In this document: positions 1-11,048 of the stretch, piece after piece
Layout of the letters: every line of letters begins with the position of its first letter
Position numbering within the stretch: position 1 is the stretch's first letter
DNA from: an uncultured Rhodospirillales bacterium
GTDB lineage: Bacteria; Pseudomonadota; Alphaproteobacteria; Acetobacterales; Acetobacteraceae
Direction of reading: 5' to 3'
Length of the DNA: 64,000 nucleotides
Assembly: GCA_903928895.1 (NCBI GenBank)
Contig: CAIYSR010000162.1
Location: 1-64,000 of the forward strand
Translations under genes and position numbers: made by a program
The notes under the pieces: model-generated
Databases searched by the model: none
Told to the model about the DNA's origin: nothing
What the model saw: the letters and a program-made list of their open reading frames with translations, nothing else

Positions 1-1010
<1,010 letters not shown>

Positions 1011-1022
1011 AGGAAGACCGCC

Positions 1023-1397
1023 ATGACCGCCATCCGCTACACCAAGGACCACGAATGGGTGCGCCTCGACGGCGGCATCGCCACCGTCGGCATCACCCAG
1101 CATGCGCAAGAAGCGCTGGGAGACGTTGTTTTTGTTGAATTGCCGGAAGCTGGCCGCACGGTCGAGGAGGGCGAGGCCTGCGCGGTGGTGGAAAGCGTGA
1201 AGGCGGCGTCAGACGTCTATTCGCCGCTCTCCGGCAAGGTGGTCGAGGCCAACCAGGCGATCGTCGACGAGCCCGGGCTGGTTAACCAGGCGTGCGACGG
1301 CGACGGCTGGTTCTTCAAGCTCGAACTCGCCGACGCGGCGGCTTTCGACGCGCTGCTGGACGCGGCGGCCTACCAGGCGCTGCTGGAGACCTTGTGA
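1023..1397 (+). CDS. gcvH: Glycine cleavage system H protein
   Basis: H-protein is the lipoylated carrier that shuttles the aminomethyl intermediate between P-protein and T-protein. It has 124 residues, normal for the family. The lipoyl attachment site is Lys60 in the context [14 protein letters not shown], and the N-terminal YTKDHEWV motif is intact. The ATG at 1023 follows an AAGGAAG purine stretch. Its TGA (1395-1397) overlaps the gcvP ATG by one base, so translation is probably coupled. Confidence 0.98.
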   Translation: MTAIRYTKDHEWVRLDGGIATVGITQHAQEALGDVVFVELPEAGRTVEEGEACAVVESVKAASDVYSPLSGKVVEANQAIVDEPGLVNQACDGDGWFFKLELADAAAFDALLDAAAYQALLETL

Positions 1398-4267
1398 TGG
1401 ACGCGCTTGCAGAACTGGCCCTGCTGGAGGCGCAGGACAGTTTCGTCGCGCGCCACGTCGCCCCGTCCGACGCCGATATCGCCGACATGCTGACGCTCGT
1501 CGGCGCCGCCACCCTCGATGACCTTGCCGCGCGCACGGTGCCCGGAAGCATCCGGGCCCAGCAAGCAATGGAATTGCCCCCGGCGATCGACGAAAACGCC
1601 GTGATCGCCGAACTGCGCGATCTCGCCGCCCGCAATGTGCTCAAGAAATCCCTCATCGGCATCGGCTATCACGGCACCCACACGCCCCCGGTGATCCTGC
1701 GCAATGTGCTGGAGAACCCGGGCTGGTACACCGCCTACACGCCCTACCAGGCCGAGATCGCGCAGGGCCGGCTTGAGGCGCTGGTGAATTTCCAGACCAT
1801 GATCTGCGAGTTGACGGGGCTCGACATCGCCAACGCCTCGCTGCTCGACGAGGCCACCGCGGCGGCCGAGGCGATGCATATGGCGCATGGCCAATCCAAG
1901 GCGAAATCCGACGTGATTGCGGTCGCGGACGATCTGCACCCGCAGACCCGTGCCGTGCTGGCGACACGGGCGTGGCCGCTCGGGATCCGGCTGGCCGATG
2001 TGCCGGCCGGCGACGAGGCGGCGATCGCCGCGGCGAAACCGTTTGCCGTGGTGTTACAGTACCCGGGCACCACCGGAGCCGTGCGCGATCTGCGCGGCGA
2101 GATCGCCGCTGCCCATGCCGTCGGCGCGCTGGCGATCGTCGCGGCCGACCCGCTGAGCCTGGTGCTGTTGACGCCGCCGGGCGAGATGGGGGCGGATATC
2201 GTGGTCGGCTCGGCGCAGCGTTTCGGCGTTCCGATGGGCTTCGGCGGACCGCATGCCGGGTTCTTTGCCACCCGCGATGCGCTGAAGCGCGCGATGCCGG
2301 GGCGCCTCGTGGGCGTGAGCGTGGATGCGGCCGGGGCGCCGGCAATGCGGCTCGCGCTGCAAACCCGCGAGCAGCATATCCGCCGCGAGAAGGCGACCTC
2401 GAACATCTGCACCGCCCAGGTGCTGCTCGCGGTGATGGCCGCGATGTATGCGGTGTGGCACGGGCCGCAGGGACTGAAGCGGATCGCCCGGCGGGTCAAT
2501 TTGCAAGCGCGCCTGCTGGCGGGCGCCGCTCAGGCCGGCGGCTTTGGGCTGCGCTATGACAGCTTCTTCGACACGCTGGCGCTCGAGGCCGGCGGCCGCG
2601 CCGATGCGCTGATGGCGGCGGCGTTGGCCGCCGGGTTCAACCTGCGCCGGATCGATGCGACCGGAGTCGGCATCGCGCTCGACGAAACCGTTACTCGCGC
2701 GGAGCTGGAAACGCTGGCAGCAGTGCTCGGCGGCACGCTCGGGGCGGCTCCGGCGTCGCTGTCCGGTGCCATCGCACGCACCAGCGCGCTGCTGCAACAG
2801 CACGTGTTCGGCGCCTATCATGCCGAGCACGAGATGCTGCGCTACCTGAAGCGGCTGGAGGACAAGGATGTCGCGCTCAACCGCTCGATGATTCCGCTCG
2901 GCTCCTGCACCATGAAGCTCAACGCGACGGCCGAGATGATCCCCATCACGCTGCCCGGCTTCGCCGAGATGCATCCGTTCGCGCCGGCGGATCAAACCCT
3001 GGGCTACAAGGAGATGATCGACCGGCTGACCGGATGGCTGTGTCAGGCGACCGGGTTTGCCGGCGTGTCGATCCAACCCAACGCGGGCAGCCAGGGCGAA
3101 TATGCCGGGCTGCTCGCGATCCGGGCCTGGCACCAGAGCCGTGGCGAGGGAACCCGCGACGTCTGCCTGATCCCCTCCTCGGCCCACGGCACCAACCCGG
3201 CTTCGGCGACCATGGCGGGCTACAAGGTGGTGGTCACTGCCTGCGACAAGGATGGCAATGTCGATGTCGCCGATCTTGCTGCCAAGGCGGCACTGCACGG
3301 GCCCAAGCTGGCGGCGCTGATGATCACCTACCCCTCGACCCATGGCGTGTTCGAGGAGGAAATCCGGGACATATGCCGCCTCATTCATGATCAGGGCGGG
3401 CAGGTCTATATGGACGGCGCCAATATGAACGCCCAGGTCGGCCTCACCAGCCCGGGCGCGATCGGGGCGGATGTCTGCCATCTGAACCTGCACAAGACGT
3501 TCTGCATTCCCCATGGCGGCGGCGGTCCCGGCGTCGGTCCGGTCTGCGTGGCCGCCCATCTGGTGCCTTTCCTCCCCAACCATCCGCTGCGCGCCGACGC
3601 CGGTCCGGCGACTTCGTACGGGCCGGTCGCCGCCGCACCCTTTGGCAGCGCCCTGATCCTGCCGATCAGCTACGCCTATATCCGCATGATGGGCACGGCG
3701 GGGCTGACCAAGGCGACCGAGGTCGCGATCCTGAACGCCAACTACATGGCCCGCCGCCTCGCCGCCCATTTCCCGATCCTCTACACCGCAAAATCCGGCA
3801 TGGTGGCGCATGAGTGCATCATCGACTGCCGCGGCTTCGGCGCGGACTCGGGCGTGCAGGTCGAGGATATCGCCAAGCGCCTGCAGGATTTCGGCTTCCA
3901 TGCGCCCACCATGTCATGGCCGGTCGCGGGCACGCTGATGATCGAGCCGACCGAGAGCGAATCGAAGGCCGAAATCGACCGGTTCTGTGATGCGATGATC
4001 GCCATCCGCGGTGAGATCGCGGCAATCGCGGCGGGACGGCTGGACAAGGCGGACAACCCGCTGAAACACGCCCCGCACACGGCACGCGAGGTGATGGCGA
4101 CGGACTGGGCGCACCTCTATTCGCGCGAGCAGGCCGCCTTCCCGCTGCCCTTCGTGGCCGCCAGCAAATACTGGCCGCCGGTCAAGCGGGTCGACAACGT
4201 CTATGGCGACCGCAACCTGGTTTGCACCTGCGCGCCGCTGGAGGCCTACGCCGAAGCCGCCGAGTAG
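1397..4267 (+). CDS. gcvP: Glycine dehydrogenase (decarboxylating), P-protein
   Basis: This is the PLP enzyme that decarboxylates glycine and loads the remaining aminomethyl group onto H-protein. I place the start at the ATG at 1397, which overlaps the gcvH stop and gives [20 protein letters not shown]; anything upstream in this frame is gcvH read out of frame. The product is about 956 residues, the length of the single-chain (fused alpha plus beta) P-protein. Both homologous halves are present. The PLP lysine is about Lys700 in [16 protein letters not shown]. The last 22 nt overlap, tail to tail, the 3' end of a small minus-strand gene. Confidence 0.98.
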   Translation: MDALAELALLEAQDSFVARHVAPSDADIADMLTLVGAATLDDLAARTVPGSIRAQQAMELPPAIDENAVIAELRDLAARNVLKKSLIGIGYHGTHTPPVILRNVLENPGWYTAYTPYQAEIAQGRLEALVNFQTMICELTGLDIANASLLDEATAAAEAMHMAHGQSKAKSDVIAVADDLHPQTRAVLATRAWPLGIRLADVPAGDEAAIAAAKPFAVVLQYPGTTGAVRDLRGEIAAAHAVGALAIVAADPLSLVLLTPPGEMGADIVVGSAQRFGVPMGFGGPHAGFFATRDALKRAMPGRLVGVSVDAAGAPAMRLALQTREQHIRREKATSNICTAQVLLAVMAAMYAVWHGPQGLKRIARRVNLQARLLAGAAQAGGFGLRYDSFFDTLALEAGGRADALMAAALAAGFNLRRIDATGVGIALDETVTRAELETLAAVLGGTLGAAPASLSGAIARTSALLQQHVFGAYHAEHEMLRYLKRLEDKDVALNRSMIPLGSCTMKLNATAEMIPITLPGFAEMHPFAPADQTLGYKEMIDRLTGWLCQATGFAGVSIQPNAGSQGEYAGLLAIRAWHQSRGEGTRDVCLIPSSAHGTNPASATMAGYKVVVTACDKDGNVDVADLAAKAALHGPKLAALMITYPSTHGVFEEEIRDICRLIHDQGGQVYMDGANMNAQVGLTSPGAIGADVCHLNLHKTFCIPHGGGGPGVGPVCVAAHLVPFLPNHPLRADAGPATSYGPVAAAPFGSALILPISYAYIRMMGTAGLTKATEVAILNANYMARRLAAHFPILYTAKSGMVAHECIIDCRGFGADSGVQVEDIAKRLQDFGFHAPTMSWPVAGTLMIEPTESESKAEIDRFCDAMIAIRGEIAAIAAGRLDKADNPLKHAPHTAREVMATDWAHLYSREQAAFPLPFVAASKYWPPVKRVDNVYGDRNLVCTCAPLEAYAEAAE

Positions 4268-4455
4268 GGGTCGCGGGAAGAGAACTCCGCCGTGTCCTGT
4301 TGCATCGGCGGCAGGACGCGGCGGAGATAGTCGGACCATGCCCCGGTCAGCACCTGCTGGGCCGAGCGCAACACCCCCTCATTGGCCGCGAGGCGCTCGG
4401 GCTCCACATCCAGGAACCGGGGCACTCGGGCAGTGTGAACCTCGTGGGCGATCAT
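4246..4455 (-). CDS. Small hypothetical protein convergent with gcvP
   Basis: This is a 69-residue ORF I do not recognise, beginning [20 protein letters not shown]. The case for a real gene is the start context: reading the minus strand, AGGAGGT lies about 6 nt before the ATG, a near-perfect Shine-Dalgarno at ideal spacing. The product looks soluble, with no signal peptide or membrane segment and a charged, alpha-helix-like middle. Its stop lies inside the last codons of gcvP, giving a 22-nt tail-to-tail overlap. An upstream in-frame extension to 4632 exists but has no ribosome site. Confidence 0.5.
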   Translation of the reverse strand: MIAHEVHTARVPRFLDVEPERLAANEGVLRSAQQVLTGAWSDYLRRVLPPMQQDTAEFSSRDPYSAASA

Positions 4456-4661
4456 CGGGCGACCTCCTGCTCGGGAACGTGCGTCATGCGTCACTCTGGC
4501 ACGCAGCGGGTTTACGAGAGATGAAGGCCCCCGGATGCGCGACAAAGCCATGCTCGGCGCCAATTCCGACCGTATCGCGTCCCAATCATGGCCCTCGCAT
4601 GGCAGGTGCGGCCAGCCAACGGGGCGTGGCACAACCCGAGGCAGGCTGATAAGCTCGGCTG

Positions 4662-6323
4662 ATGCATTACATCCCGTCCCGTCCGCGTTCGATCTTCCTC
4701 GCCTTGTCGCTGCTCTCGGCCTGCGCCGCCTCCGGACCGACCAGCCCGGAGACAGGGGTTGCGCCCGGCGTGGCCGCCGCCTACCTCACCGCCCGTTTTG
4801 CCTCGGGGCAGGGTGACAATGAATTCGCCGCCGGCCAGTACCTGCGGGCGCTCGAGGGCGATCCTTCCAATCTCGACCTGCGCCAGCAGGCCTTCATCAC
4901 GGCCCTGCTGGCGGGGCAACCCCAAGCCGCGAAGCTCGCGCCGATGATGGCAGACGACCAGGCGGCGATCCTGCTGCTGGCCGGGCTCGACGCCAAAGCC
5001 GGCCGCTGGGAACAGGCGGAGGCCCGCATCGCCGGACTGCCGCGGCAGGGGCTGGCGCAGATCCTCCAGCCGCTGCTGATCGCCTGGGTCCAGGCCGGCG
5101 AGGGCCGCACCGATGCCGCGCTGGCAGCCCTGGCCGGCGCGCCGGACGCGCAGCGGCTCAAGGCGCTATACGAGCTGCACGGCGCGATGATCGCCGATCT
5201 CGGCGGCAAGACCGCCGAGGCGGACCGGCTCTATCGCGCCGCGATCACGGATTACGGCGGCACCGATTTCCAACTCGCCCGTCACGTCGCCTCGTGGCAG
5301 GCGCGCCAGGGCCAGGCCAATGCGGCCCGGCAGACCCTGGAGGCCCTGGCCGAGGTCGCGCCCGAATTCGCCATCGCCATCCAGGGGCTGACCGCCAAGG
5401 CGGCGGAGCCCGTCGTGACCAGCGCGGTCGACGGGATGGCCGAGACCTACCTGACCCTCGCCGCAGCCCTGCGTGGACAGGAGCGGGCCGCTTTCTCGCT
5501 CATCCTGGTGCAGCTCGCGCTCGACCTGAAGCCCACACACGCGGGGGCCCGCCTGCTGGCGGCCGACCTGCACGAGGGCCGGGCCAAGCCCGAGCTCGCG
5601 ATGGCCGCTCTCGCGGCGGTGCCGGCGCAGGACCCGCTCGCCGCCCTGGTTCGGCTGCGCCAGGCCGCGCTGGCGGACAAGCTCGGCAAATCCGACGAGG
5701 CCTTGCAGCTGCTCGACCAAATCGCCCAGGCCGCCCCCGCCCGCCCGGAAGTGCCGACCATGCAGGGCGACTTGCTCCGCCAAAAGAAGAAATACACGGA
5801 GGCGATCGCCGCCTACGACCGTGCCATCGCCCTGCTGCCGCCGCCCGCGACGCGGCCGCACTGGCCGCTCTATTATAACCGCGGTATCGCGCTGGATCGG
5901 GCGAAACAATGGAGCAAGGCCGAGGCCGACCTGCTGCTCGCCCTCAAGCTGCAACCGGAGCAGCCCTTCGTGATGAACTATCTCGGCTATTCCTGGACCG
6001 AGCAGGGCCGCAACCTCGGCAAGGCCCGCGAGATGATCGAGCGGGCCGTCGCGCTGCGGCCCAACGACGGCGAAATCGTCGACAGCCTCGGCTGGGTGCT
6101 GTTCCGCCAGGGTGACGTGCGCGGGGCAACCAAATACCTCGAACGCGCGGTCGAGATGATGCCCGAGGATGCGACCATCAACGGCCATCTCGGCGACATC
6201 TACTGGGCCGGCGGGCGCAAGCGTGAGGCCGGCTTCCAGTGGCGCCGGGCGCTGACCCTGAAGCCCGATCCGGACGAGATCCCCGCCTTCCAGGCCAAGC
6301 TGCGCGACGCCGCCGGGAACTGA
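4662..6323 (+). CDS. Tetratricopeptide-repeat lipoprotein
   Basis: The product has 553 residues. The N-terminus carries basic residues, a hydrophobic stretch and a lipobox LLSAC with Cys21, so it is probably a lipoprotein anchored at the periplasmic face. The remainder is alpha-helical TPR sequence. The clearest repeats lie in roughly the last 200 residues ([20 protein letters not shown], then [60 protein letters not shown]). TPR lipoproteins of this shape usually act as scaffolds in envelope assembly; the partner here is unknown. ispE begins 5 nt after the stop, so the two are likely co-transcribed. Confidence 0.85.
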   Translation: MHYIPSRPRSIFLALSLLSACAASGPTSPETGVAPGVAAAYLTARFASGQGDNEFAAGQYLRALEGDPSNLDLRQQAFITALLAGQPQAAKLAPMMADDQAAILLLAGLDAKAGRWEQAEARIAGLPRQGLAQILQPLLIAWVQAGEGRTDAALAALAGAPDAQRLKALYELHGAMIADLGGKTAEADRLYRAAITDYGGTDFQLARHVASWQARQGQANAARQTLEALAEVAPEFAIAIQGLTAKAAEPVVTSAVDGMAETYLTLAAALRGQERAAFSLILVQLALDLKPTHAGARLLAADLHEGRAKPELAMAALAAVPAQDPLAALVRLRQAALADKLGKSDEALQLLDQIAQAAPARPEVPTMQGDLLRQKKKYTEAIAAYDRAIALLPPPATRPHWPLYYNRGIALDRAKQWSKAEADLLLALKLQPEQPFVMNYLGYSWTEQGRNLGKAREMIERAVALRPNDGEIVDSLGWVLFRQGDVRGATKYLERAVEMMPEDATINGHLGDIYWAGGRKREAGFQWRRALTLKPDPDEIPAFQAKLRDAAGN

Positions 6324-6328
6324 GGGCG

Positions 6329-7183
6329 ATGCTGCACGAGGCGGCACCGGCAAAGGTCAACCTGTTCCTCCACGTCACCGGCAAGCGGGAAGACGGGTAT
6401 CACCTGCTCGACAGTCTCGTCGTCTTCGCCGGCTGTGGCGACGAACTCACAGTGACGGCCAGCGACACCCTGACCTTGCAGGTCTGCGGGCCCTTCGGCG
6501 CGACGCTGGCCGGCGAGGGCGACAACCTCGTGCTGCGCGCGGCCCTGGCACTTGCGGCGGCGACGGGGGTGCGGGCCACCGGGGCATTGGTCCTGATCAA
6601 GAACCTGCCGGTCGCCTCCGGCATCGGCGGCGGCTCGGCCGATGCAGCGGCGGCGCTGCGGCTGCTGGCGCGGCACTGGGGGGTGCCGGCGGCCGACGAC
6701 GTGCTGGCTCTGGGCCTCGGCGCCGACGTGCCGGTCTGCCTCGCCGGTCAGGCCGCGCGGATGCAGGGGGTGGGCGAGCGCCTTGGCCCGGCCCCGGCCC
6801 TGCCCGATTTTGGCCTCGTCCTGGTCAATCCCGGCGTGGCGGTGGCGACCCCGGCGGTTTTCCGCGCGCGACACGGCGGCTTCCGCCTCCAGGCCGACCT
6901 GCCCGATGCTTGGCCCGACGCGGCAGCCCTGGTCGCGACCCTGGCCGCCTGCGCCAACGACCTCGAGGCCCCAGCCATCGCCCTCGCCCCGGTGATCGGC
7001 GAGGTGCTGGAGACCATTCGGACCACCCCAGGCGCCCTGCTCGCGCGCATGAGTGGATCGGGCGCGACCTGCTTCGCCCTGTTCGCCACGGCGAAGGAAG
7101 CAGAGGGGGCGGCGGAAAAATTGGACCGCCCGGGCTGGTGGTCCTGGGGCGGTGGGGTTGCGGCGCGCGCGATCGCGACCTAA
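6329..7183 (+). CDS. ispE: 4-diphosphocytidyl-2-C-methyl-D-erythritol kinase
   Basis: IspE phosphorylates the 2-hydroxyl of CDP-methylerythritol in the non-mevalonate isoprenoid pathway. The ATG at 6329 gives a 284-residue protein of normal length beginning [16 protein letters not shown]; the ORF extends upstream, but that part is the TPR gene out of frame. GHMP-kinase landmarks are [17 protein letters not shown] near the N-terminus, the ATP-binding loop [17 protein letters not shown], and the C-terminal [12 protein letters not shown]. tRNA-Gln starts 12 nt after the stop, so both could share a transcript. Confidence 0.97.
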   Translation: MLHEAAPAKVNLFLHVTGKREDGYHLLDSLVVFAGCGDELTVTASDTLTLQVCGPFGATLAGEGDNLVLRAALALAAATGVRATGALVLIKNLPVASGIGGGSADAAAALRLLARHWGVPAADDVLALGLGADVPVCLAGQAARMQGVGERLGPAPALPDFGLVLVNPGVAVATPAVFRARHGGFRLQADLPDAWPDAAALVATLAACANDLEAPAIALAPVIGEVLETIRTTPGALLARMSGSGATCFALFATAKEAEGAAEKLDRPGWWSWGGGVAARAIAT

Positions 7184-7195
7184 TCAGGGGACGAT

Positions 7196-7270
7196 TGGGG
7201 CGTAGCCAAGCGGTAAGGCAGCGGATTTTGATTCCGCCATTCGGAGGTTCGATCCCTCCCGCCCCAGCCA
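7196..7270 (+). tRNA. tRNA-Gln (anticodon TTG)
   Basis: The 7-bp acceptor stem TGGGGCG pairs with CGCCCCA, followed by discriminator G and an encoded CCA. The anticodon arm GCGGA/TCCGC encloses a loop with anticodon TTG, and the T-arm carries GGTTCGATCC. All arms fold cleanly. A decayed serine-recombinase remnant lies about 190 bp downstream in the opposite orientation. Confidence 0.97.
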
Positions 7271-7455
7271 TTTTCTAAATGATTCAATTTAAACAGTAAT
7301 ATCAAACTGTTGCGGCGATTCGATATTGCAATGCTCCCACTGCCATTTCCCAATTTGCTCCCACTACCCTCAGCGCTCCACGGTCGATCCGACAGTTTCC
7401 GACCTAGGCCAACTTTCAAAACTAACATTTCAGACTCTGGTAGCTGAGGAGATCT

Positions 7456-7640
7456 GGGTGATATCCGGTCGCCCGCTTCATCGAACACCAACCCCGTCAG
7501 CCGCCGAGCCAATCCCTACCGACTCTCCGTCCGCGTGACCGTCGCAGTCCGCTGCCGCTTCTGAACGGCCGCGAAGGTGTCACGATCGATGATCGCGGCG
7601 TGATGCCCCGGGGTGAACCTCACCTCATACCGACCGCCAA
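7456..7640 (-). pseudogene. Serine-recombinase remnant (frameshifted, truncated)
   Basis: Reading the minus strand from 7640, one frame gives EVRFTPGHHAAIIDRDTF followed by AAVQ and ends at TAG (7516-7518). The next frame continues at 7512 with RRLTGLVFDEAGDRISP. In large serine recombinases an (H)xAIID..xF..VQ block is followed about 30 residues later by a LL(T/A)GL(V/L)FDxxGxRxxP block, so these look like two adjacent parts of one protein separated by a frameshift. The catalytic N-terminal domain is absent. Upstream the similarity stops at a palindromic repeat that begins at 7651; downstream it fades before tRNA-Gln. The family match is from motif recognition only. Confidence 0.6.
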
Positions 7641-7650
7641 CCCGGCGCGC

Positions 7651-7703
7651 GATACCAACCCACGCAAAGGCTGGAAGACTCAGCCGTTGCGTGGGTTGAT
7701 ATT
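7651..7703. repeat. Palindromic repeat, GATACCAACCC family, copy 1
   Basis: This is an inverted repeat of about 23-nt arms around a 7-nt loop: GATACCAACCCACGCAAAGG plus CTG on the left, answered by CAGCCGTTGCGTGGGTTGAT plus ATT on the right (about 20 of 23 positions pair). The same left arm recurs at 26092. It lies at the broken end of the serine-recombinase remnant and 46 bp beyond the stop of the minus-strand transporter, so it could also act as that gene's terminator, although no T-run follows. Confidence 0.75.
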
Positions 7704-7749
7704 AGAGACAATCTCAAACAGCGACGCTCCGATGCGACTCGCCTGGGAG

Positions 7750-8958
7750 TTAGGACTGTTTGGGGTCCGCCTTGGGTACCGGGCGCAGCAGATCGGCGAT
7801 GACGAGGCCGGTCGAGCCGAGAACCATCAGGGTTGCCATGCCGCGTGGCGTTCCATCCGAGAAGAAGCCGACCACCAGGCCGCCGACGGCGCCGAGAAGG
7901 AACTGGCCGGTGCCCAGCACGGCGGAGGCGCTGCCGGCTTGGTGGGCCTGGTGGGTGAGCGCGCCAACCACGGTGTTCGGGTTGAGGAAGCCCATGCAGC
8001 CCACCGCCACCAGCAGCGGCGCGAGCACAGCGAAGAACGAAGGCGACGGCCAGAACGCGGCCATCGCCAGCAAGGTGGTGGCGCACAGGTGAACGCGCGA
8101 GACAAACCGCAGCACGCGCGACGGGCCGATGCGGCGGACCAGGCGCGCGTTGATCTGCGAGTTCGCGATCAACGTGACCGAGCAGAGTCCGAACAGCAGT
8201 GCGTAACCCGAGGGCGAGAGCCCGAAGCCGCGAATGAACACCGGCGAGGAACCGGAGAGATACGCGAAGAACGAGATCGACGCGCAGCACGCCATCGCCG
8301 CGTGCGACAGGAACCAGCGGTCTCGCAGTATTGCCGCGTAGCGTTGCAGTTGCTGGGCGGGGTGCAGGGCGATACGGTTTTCGGGCGGCAGCGTGTCGGG
8401 CAGGAGGAACCACACCACGGCGCAGCAGATGCAGGCGTAGGCGGCCAGTATCCAGAAAATCCAGCGCCAGGAGCCGAAGATCAGCACGGCGCCACCGATG
8501 CTGGGGGCCAGGATGGGTGCGACGCCGAGCACCAATGTGAGCTGCGACATCATCACGGCCGCTTCGTGCCCGGTCGCGAGGTCGCGCACCATGGCGCGCG
8601 GGATGACCGAGCCTGCGGCGCCGCCGAAGGCCGAGACGGCGCGGAAGATCGCCAGCCAGAAGATGCTGGGCGAGAGGGCCGCGCCGACCGAGGCAATCGC
8701 GTAGATCGCCGTGCCGACCATGATCGGACCGCGTCGGCCGAAGCGGTCCGACAGAGTGCCCTGCGAGATCTGGCCGAGTGCCAGGCCGGCAAAATAGCTC
8801 GCCAGCGTGATCTGGGCGGAGCCGGTGGGCGCTCCGAACGAGGCCTCAATGGCGGAAAAGGCAGGAAGATACATGTCGATCGAGGCGGGCCCGATGGCGG
8901 TGAGGAAGCCCAGCAGCCATGGCAGCCAGGACGGGTAGCGCCGTGCCGCGCCGCTCAT
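7750..8958 (-). CDS. Bcr/CflA-type MFS multidrug exporter
   Basis: This is a 402-residue, very hydrophobic inner-membrane protein with the 12-helix layout of drug:H+ antiporter family 1. Helix 1 carries the characteristic FLTAIGPASIDMYLPAFSAI, and the loop between helices 2 and 3 carries motif A, GTLSDRFGRRGPIMVG. An acidic-aromatic drug-transporter motif around RAMVRDL and a central cytoplasmic loop (PDTLPPENRIAL) also fit Bcr/CflA. The substrate cannot be told from sequence. It stands alone, convergent with the recombinase-remnant region, with about 270 bp of unassigned DNA upstream of its start. Confidence 0.9.
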   Translation of the reverse strand: MSGAARRYPSWLPWLLGFLTAIGPASIDMYLPAFSAIEASFGAPTGSAQITLASYFAGLALGQISQGTLSDRFGRRGPIMVGTAIYAIASVGAALSPSIFWLAIFRAVSAFGGAAGSVIPRAMVRDLATGHEAAVMMSQLTLVLGVAPILAPSIGGAVLIFGSWRWIFWILAAYACICCAVVWFLLPDTLPPENRIALHPAQQLQRYAAILRDRWFLSHAAMACCASISFFAYLSGSSPVFIRGFGLSPSGYALLFGLCSVTLIANSQINARLVRRIGPSRVLRFVSRVHLCATTLLAMAAFWPSPSFFAVLAPLLVAVGCMGFLNPNTVVGALTHQAHQAGSASAVLGTGQFLLGAVGGLVVGFFSDGTPRGMATLMVLGSTGLVIADLLRPVPKADPKQS

Positions 8959-9225
8959 CCGCGTCGCCAGATCGTGGCCGAGGGGAGCAAGGCCGATGGT
9001 AGCGGCGGGATGACGTTCTTCATCAGGTGGTTCCCACGCGGATGGGAGATCATGCTATGAACGGCCCATGGTATCGGCAAGGGCGCTGTGCCGGCTCGGT
9101 GTGGCTTGCTGCGAGTGGATGATGCGCCGTGATGGCCACCATCCCGTTGGGACCCGCCTGCGACGGTCAATCCCAAAAGCTCCGATTGTCCACCCCACAG
9201 GTGCCCTGCTGCGTCGGGTTAGAGC

Positions 9226-9456
9226 TCAACGGAAGTCGACAGCCCGAGCGACCGGGGCAGTGATGTCCTGCTTCGAGTGCGGGAAGTCCACCGGCTCGGT
9301 CCGGAATATGTTCGCGCCGCGTTCGAGCGCCGAGGCCACGGTAGCAGGATCGCCATAAGCAGGGATCATGAACACCGACAGATCAGGCCGCAGGGCCTTC
9401 ACGATCTGCAACAGTTCGAACCCGGTCATGCCGCCAAGTTCGATGAGGCAATCGTC
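9226..9456 (-). pseudogene. Response-regulator receiver-domain remnant
   Basis: The minus-strand reading frame gives DDCLIELGGMTGFELLQIVK, then a segment with PDLSVFMIPAYGDPATV, ERGA and a final EPVDF. This matches the second half of a FixJ-type receiver domain (DCLIxDxxMPGMTGxEL..., MITAYGD, KPVDF). Compared with the family, about three residues are missing where the phosphoacceptor Asp should be, and the conserved Lys before PVDF is Glu. The first half and any output domain are absent and no ribosome site precedes it. I read it as a decayed fragment. Confidence 0.6.
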
Positions 9457-9595
9457 CGGTTGGAAGCTCAGATGAGGGTCCTGCGGGAGGCTCGGTTCCT
9501 GGCATTTTGGGTGGTCGCGCGAGGCCAGTATGTGAACCCACCGGTTTCACTACGAAGCCTTACCGGCGGGTTGCACCGCGTGCCTACTTCCGCAA

Positions 9596-11023
9596 ATGAT
9601 GTCGCAGGGACGGAAAAGGCCGAACTCGTTGAGCGATGCGACAGGAATTCTGGCGGTTTTTAGGCCCGAGCACCGACTTCGGGCCTTAGTGATCGGTGGC
9701 GGCATATTAATACACGCCATCAATGTTTTCATCGTCATCACCATCCTGCCCTCGGTGGTGCGTGATATCGGCGGGTTGCCTTATTTCGCCTGGAATACCA
9801 CCCTCTATGTGCTCGCCTCCGTGCTGGCGGGGGGGGTCTGTGCCCGGATCCTGCCGCGGGTCGGTGCACGCGTGCATTACCGGGCGGCGCTGGTGGTGTT
9901 CGCGCTGGGCTCGGCGATCTGTGCGCTGGCTCCGTCCATGCCGGTGCTGCTTGCCGGGCGGCTGATGCAGGGGTTGGGCGCGGGGTCGGTCTCGGCCTTA
10001 TCATACACGATGGTGCGGACCCTGTTTCCGGCGCCGATGTGGCCGACGGCGATTTCGGTGATCTCGGCCTCCTGGGGGGTGGCAACGACACTGGGGCCGG
10101 CGTTCGGCGGGATGTTCGCAGGCGCAGGAATGTGGCGCTGGGCATTCTGGCTGGTCGCCGCGGTTGCGCCGTGCTTGTGGCTGCTGGTCGAGGCCGCGTT
10201 GCCGCGCGACCTGGCACGTGCACCGAGTCCGACCCGCAGGATGGCGTATCTCAATCTCGCCGTGCTGTGCCTGAGCGTGCTCGGCGTCTCCATCGGCAGT
10301 GCCGGGAGCGGGGTCTGGCGCAATCTCGCCGGGCTGGCGCTCGCGGCGGGCGGGCTTGGATGGTTCGTGCAACTGGAGCGACACGGGGCGCGGCGCCTGA
10401 TGCCGGTGGGGGCGACGAGGACCGCGGCCGGGCTGGGGGCGACCTTCGCCGCGATGATGGCGTTGGTGGTAGCGGTGAACACGGAGATTTTCGTGCCGTA
10501 TTTCCTGCAGACGCTGCACGGGATGGCGCCGGCGCATGCCGGATATTTGTCGGCACTGATGTCGTTCGGCTGGACCGTGGGCGCAATGGCAGTCGCGGGC
10601 GCCGGGGTGCGGGCGGCGCAAGGGTGGATGCGCGTTGGGCCGGTCGTGATCGCGTTCGCGCTGGCCGGCATGGCGGTGCTGATGCCGGCGTCCGGACTCG
10701 GCGCAAGTTCGATCGGCGGACTCGGGCTGTGCCTGTTCGCGCAGGGACTCGGGATCGGCATGTGCTGGCCACATATCTGCGCCGGGGTGTTCGGGTTCGC
10801 ACCGGTGGGGGAGCAGGACCTGGCTGCGGCGTCGATGACGATGGTGATCATGGTCTCAAACGCACTGGGCTCGGCGCTGGCCGGGATGGTCAGCAATATG
10901 GCCGGGCTGGCCGATGGCGGGATCGCGGGGGCGGGGGCAGCGGCATCGCTCCTGTTCGGCGGATTTATCCTGGCACCTGTTGGGGCGTTCATGGCGGTCC
11001 GGCGAATCCTTGCCTTGCAGTGA
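9596..11023 (+). CDS. MFS transporter, EmrB/QacA-like
   Basis: The product has 475 residues and at least 12 predicted membrane helices, with no signal peptide. Its N-terminal half carries the MFS pattern VFIVITILPSVVRDIGG in helix 1 and GRLMQGLGAGSVSALSYTMV in helix 4, typical of the drug:H+ antiporter group; the helix 5 region has GVATTLGPAFGGMFAG. The start is uncertain: ATGs at 9596 and 9599 are adjacent, neither has a strong ribosome site, and the first 25 residues look non-conserved. It ends 25 nt before the diaminopropionate lyase-like gene, so co-transcription is likely. An amino-acid or amide substrate would suit those neighbours, but that is inference. Confidence 0.85.
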   Translation: MMSQGRKRPNSLSDATGILAVFRPEHRLRALVIGGGILIHAINVFIVITILPSVVRDIGGLPYFAWNTTLYVLASVLAGGVCARILPRVGARVHYRAALVVFALGSAICALAPSMPVLLAGRLMQGLGAGSVSALSYTMVRTLFPAPMWPTAISVISASWGVATTLGPAFGGMFAGAGMWRWAFWLVAAVAPCLWLLVEAALPRDLARAPSPTRRMAYLNLAVLCLSVLGVSIGSAGSGVWRNLAGLALAAGGLGWFVQLERHGARRLMPVGATRTAAGLGATFAAMMALVVAVNTEIFVPYFLQTLHGMAPAHAGYLSALMSFGWTVGAMAVAGAGVRAAQGWMRVGPVVIAFALAGMAVLMPASGLGASSIGGLGLCLFAQGLGIGMCWPHICAGVFGFAPVGEQDLAAASMTMVIMVSNALGSALAGMVSNMAGLADGGIAGAGAAASLLFGGFILAPVGAFMAVRRILALQ

Positions 11024-11048
11024 AGCAGCTTGCGTTGGACGATGGGCC

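Noticed and set aside
2054-3901. 615-codon minus-strand ORF inside gcvP
   Set aside because: Antisense shadow of a well-supported P-protein gene, with no motif or start signal of its own.
7600-9060. 486-codon plus-strand ORF opposite the Bcr/CflA exporter
   Set aside because: The minus strand encodes a complete 12-helix transporter; the plus-strand reading is Gly/Arg/Glu-rich antisense with no domain.
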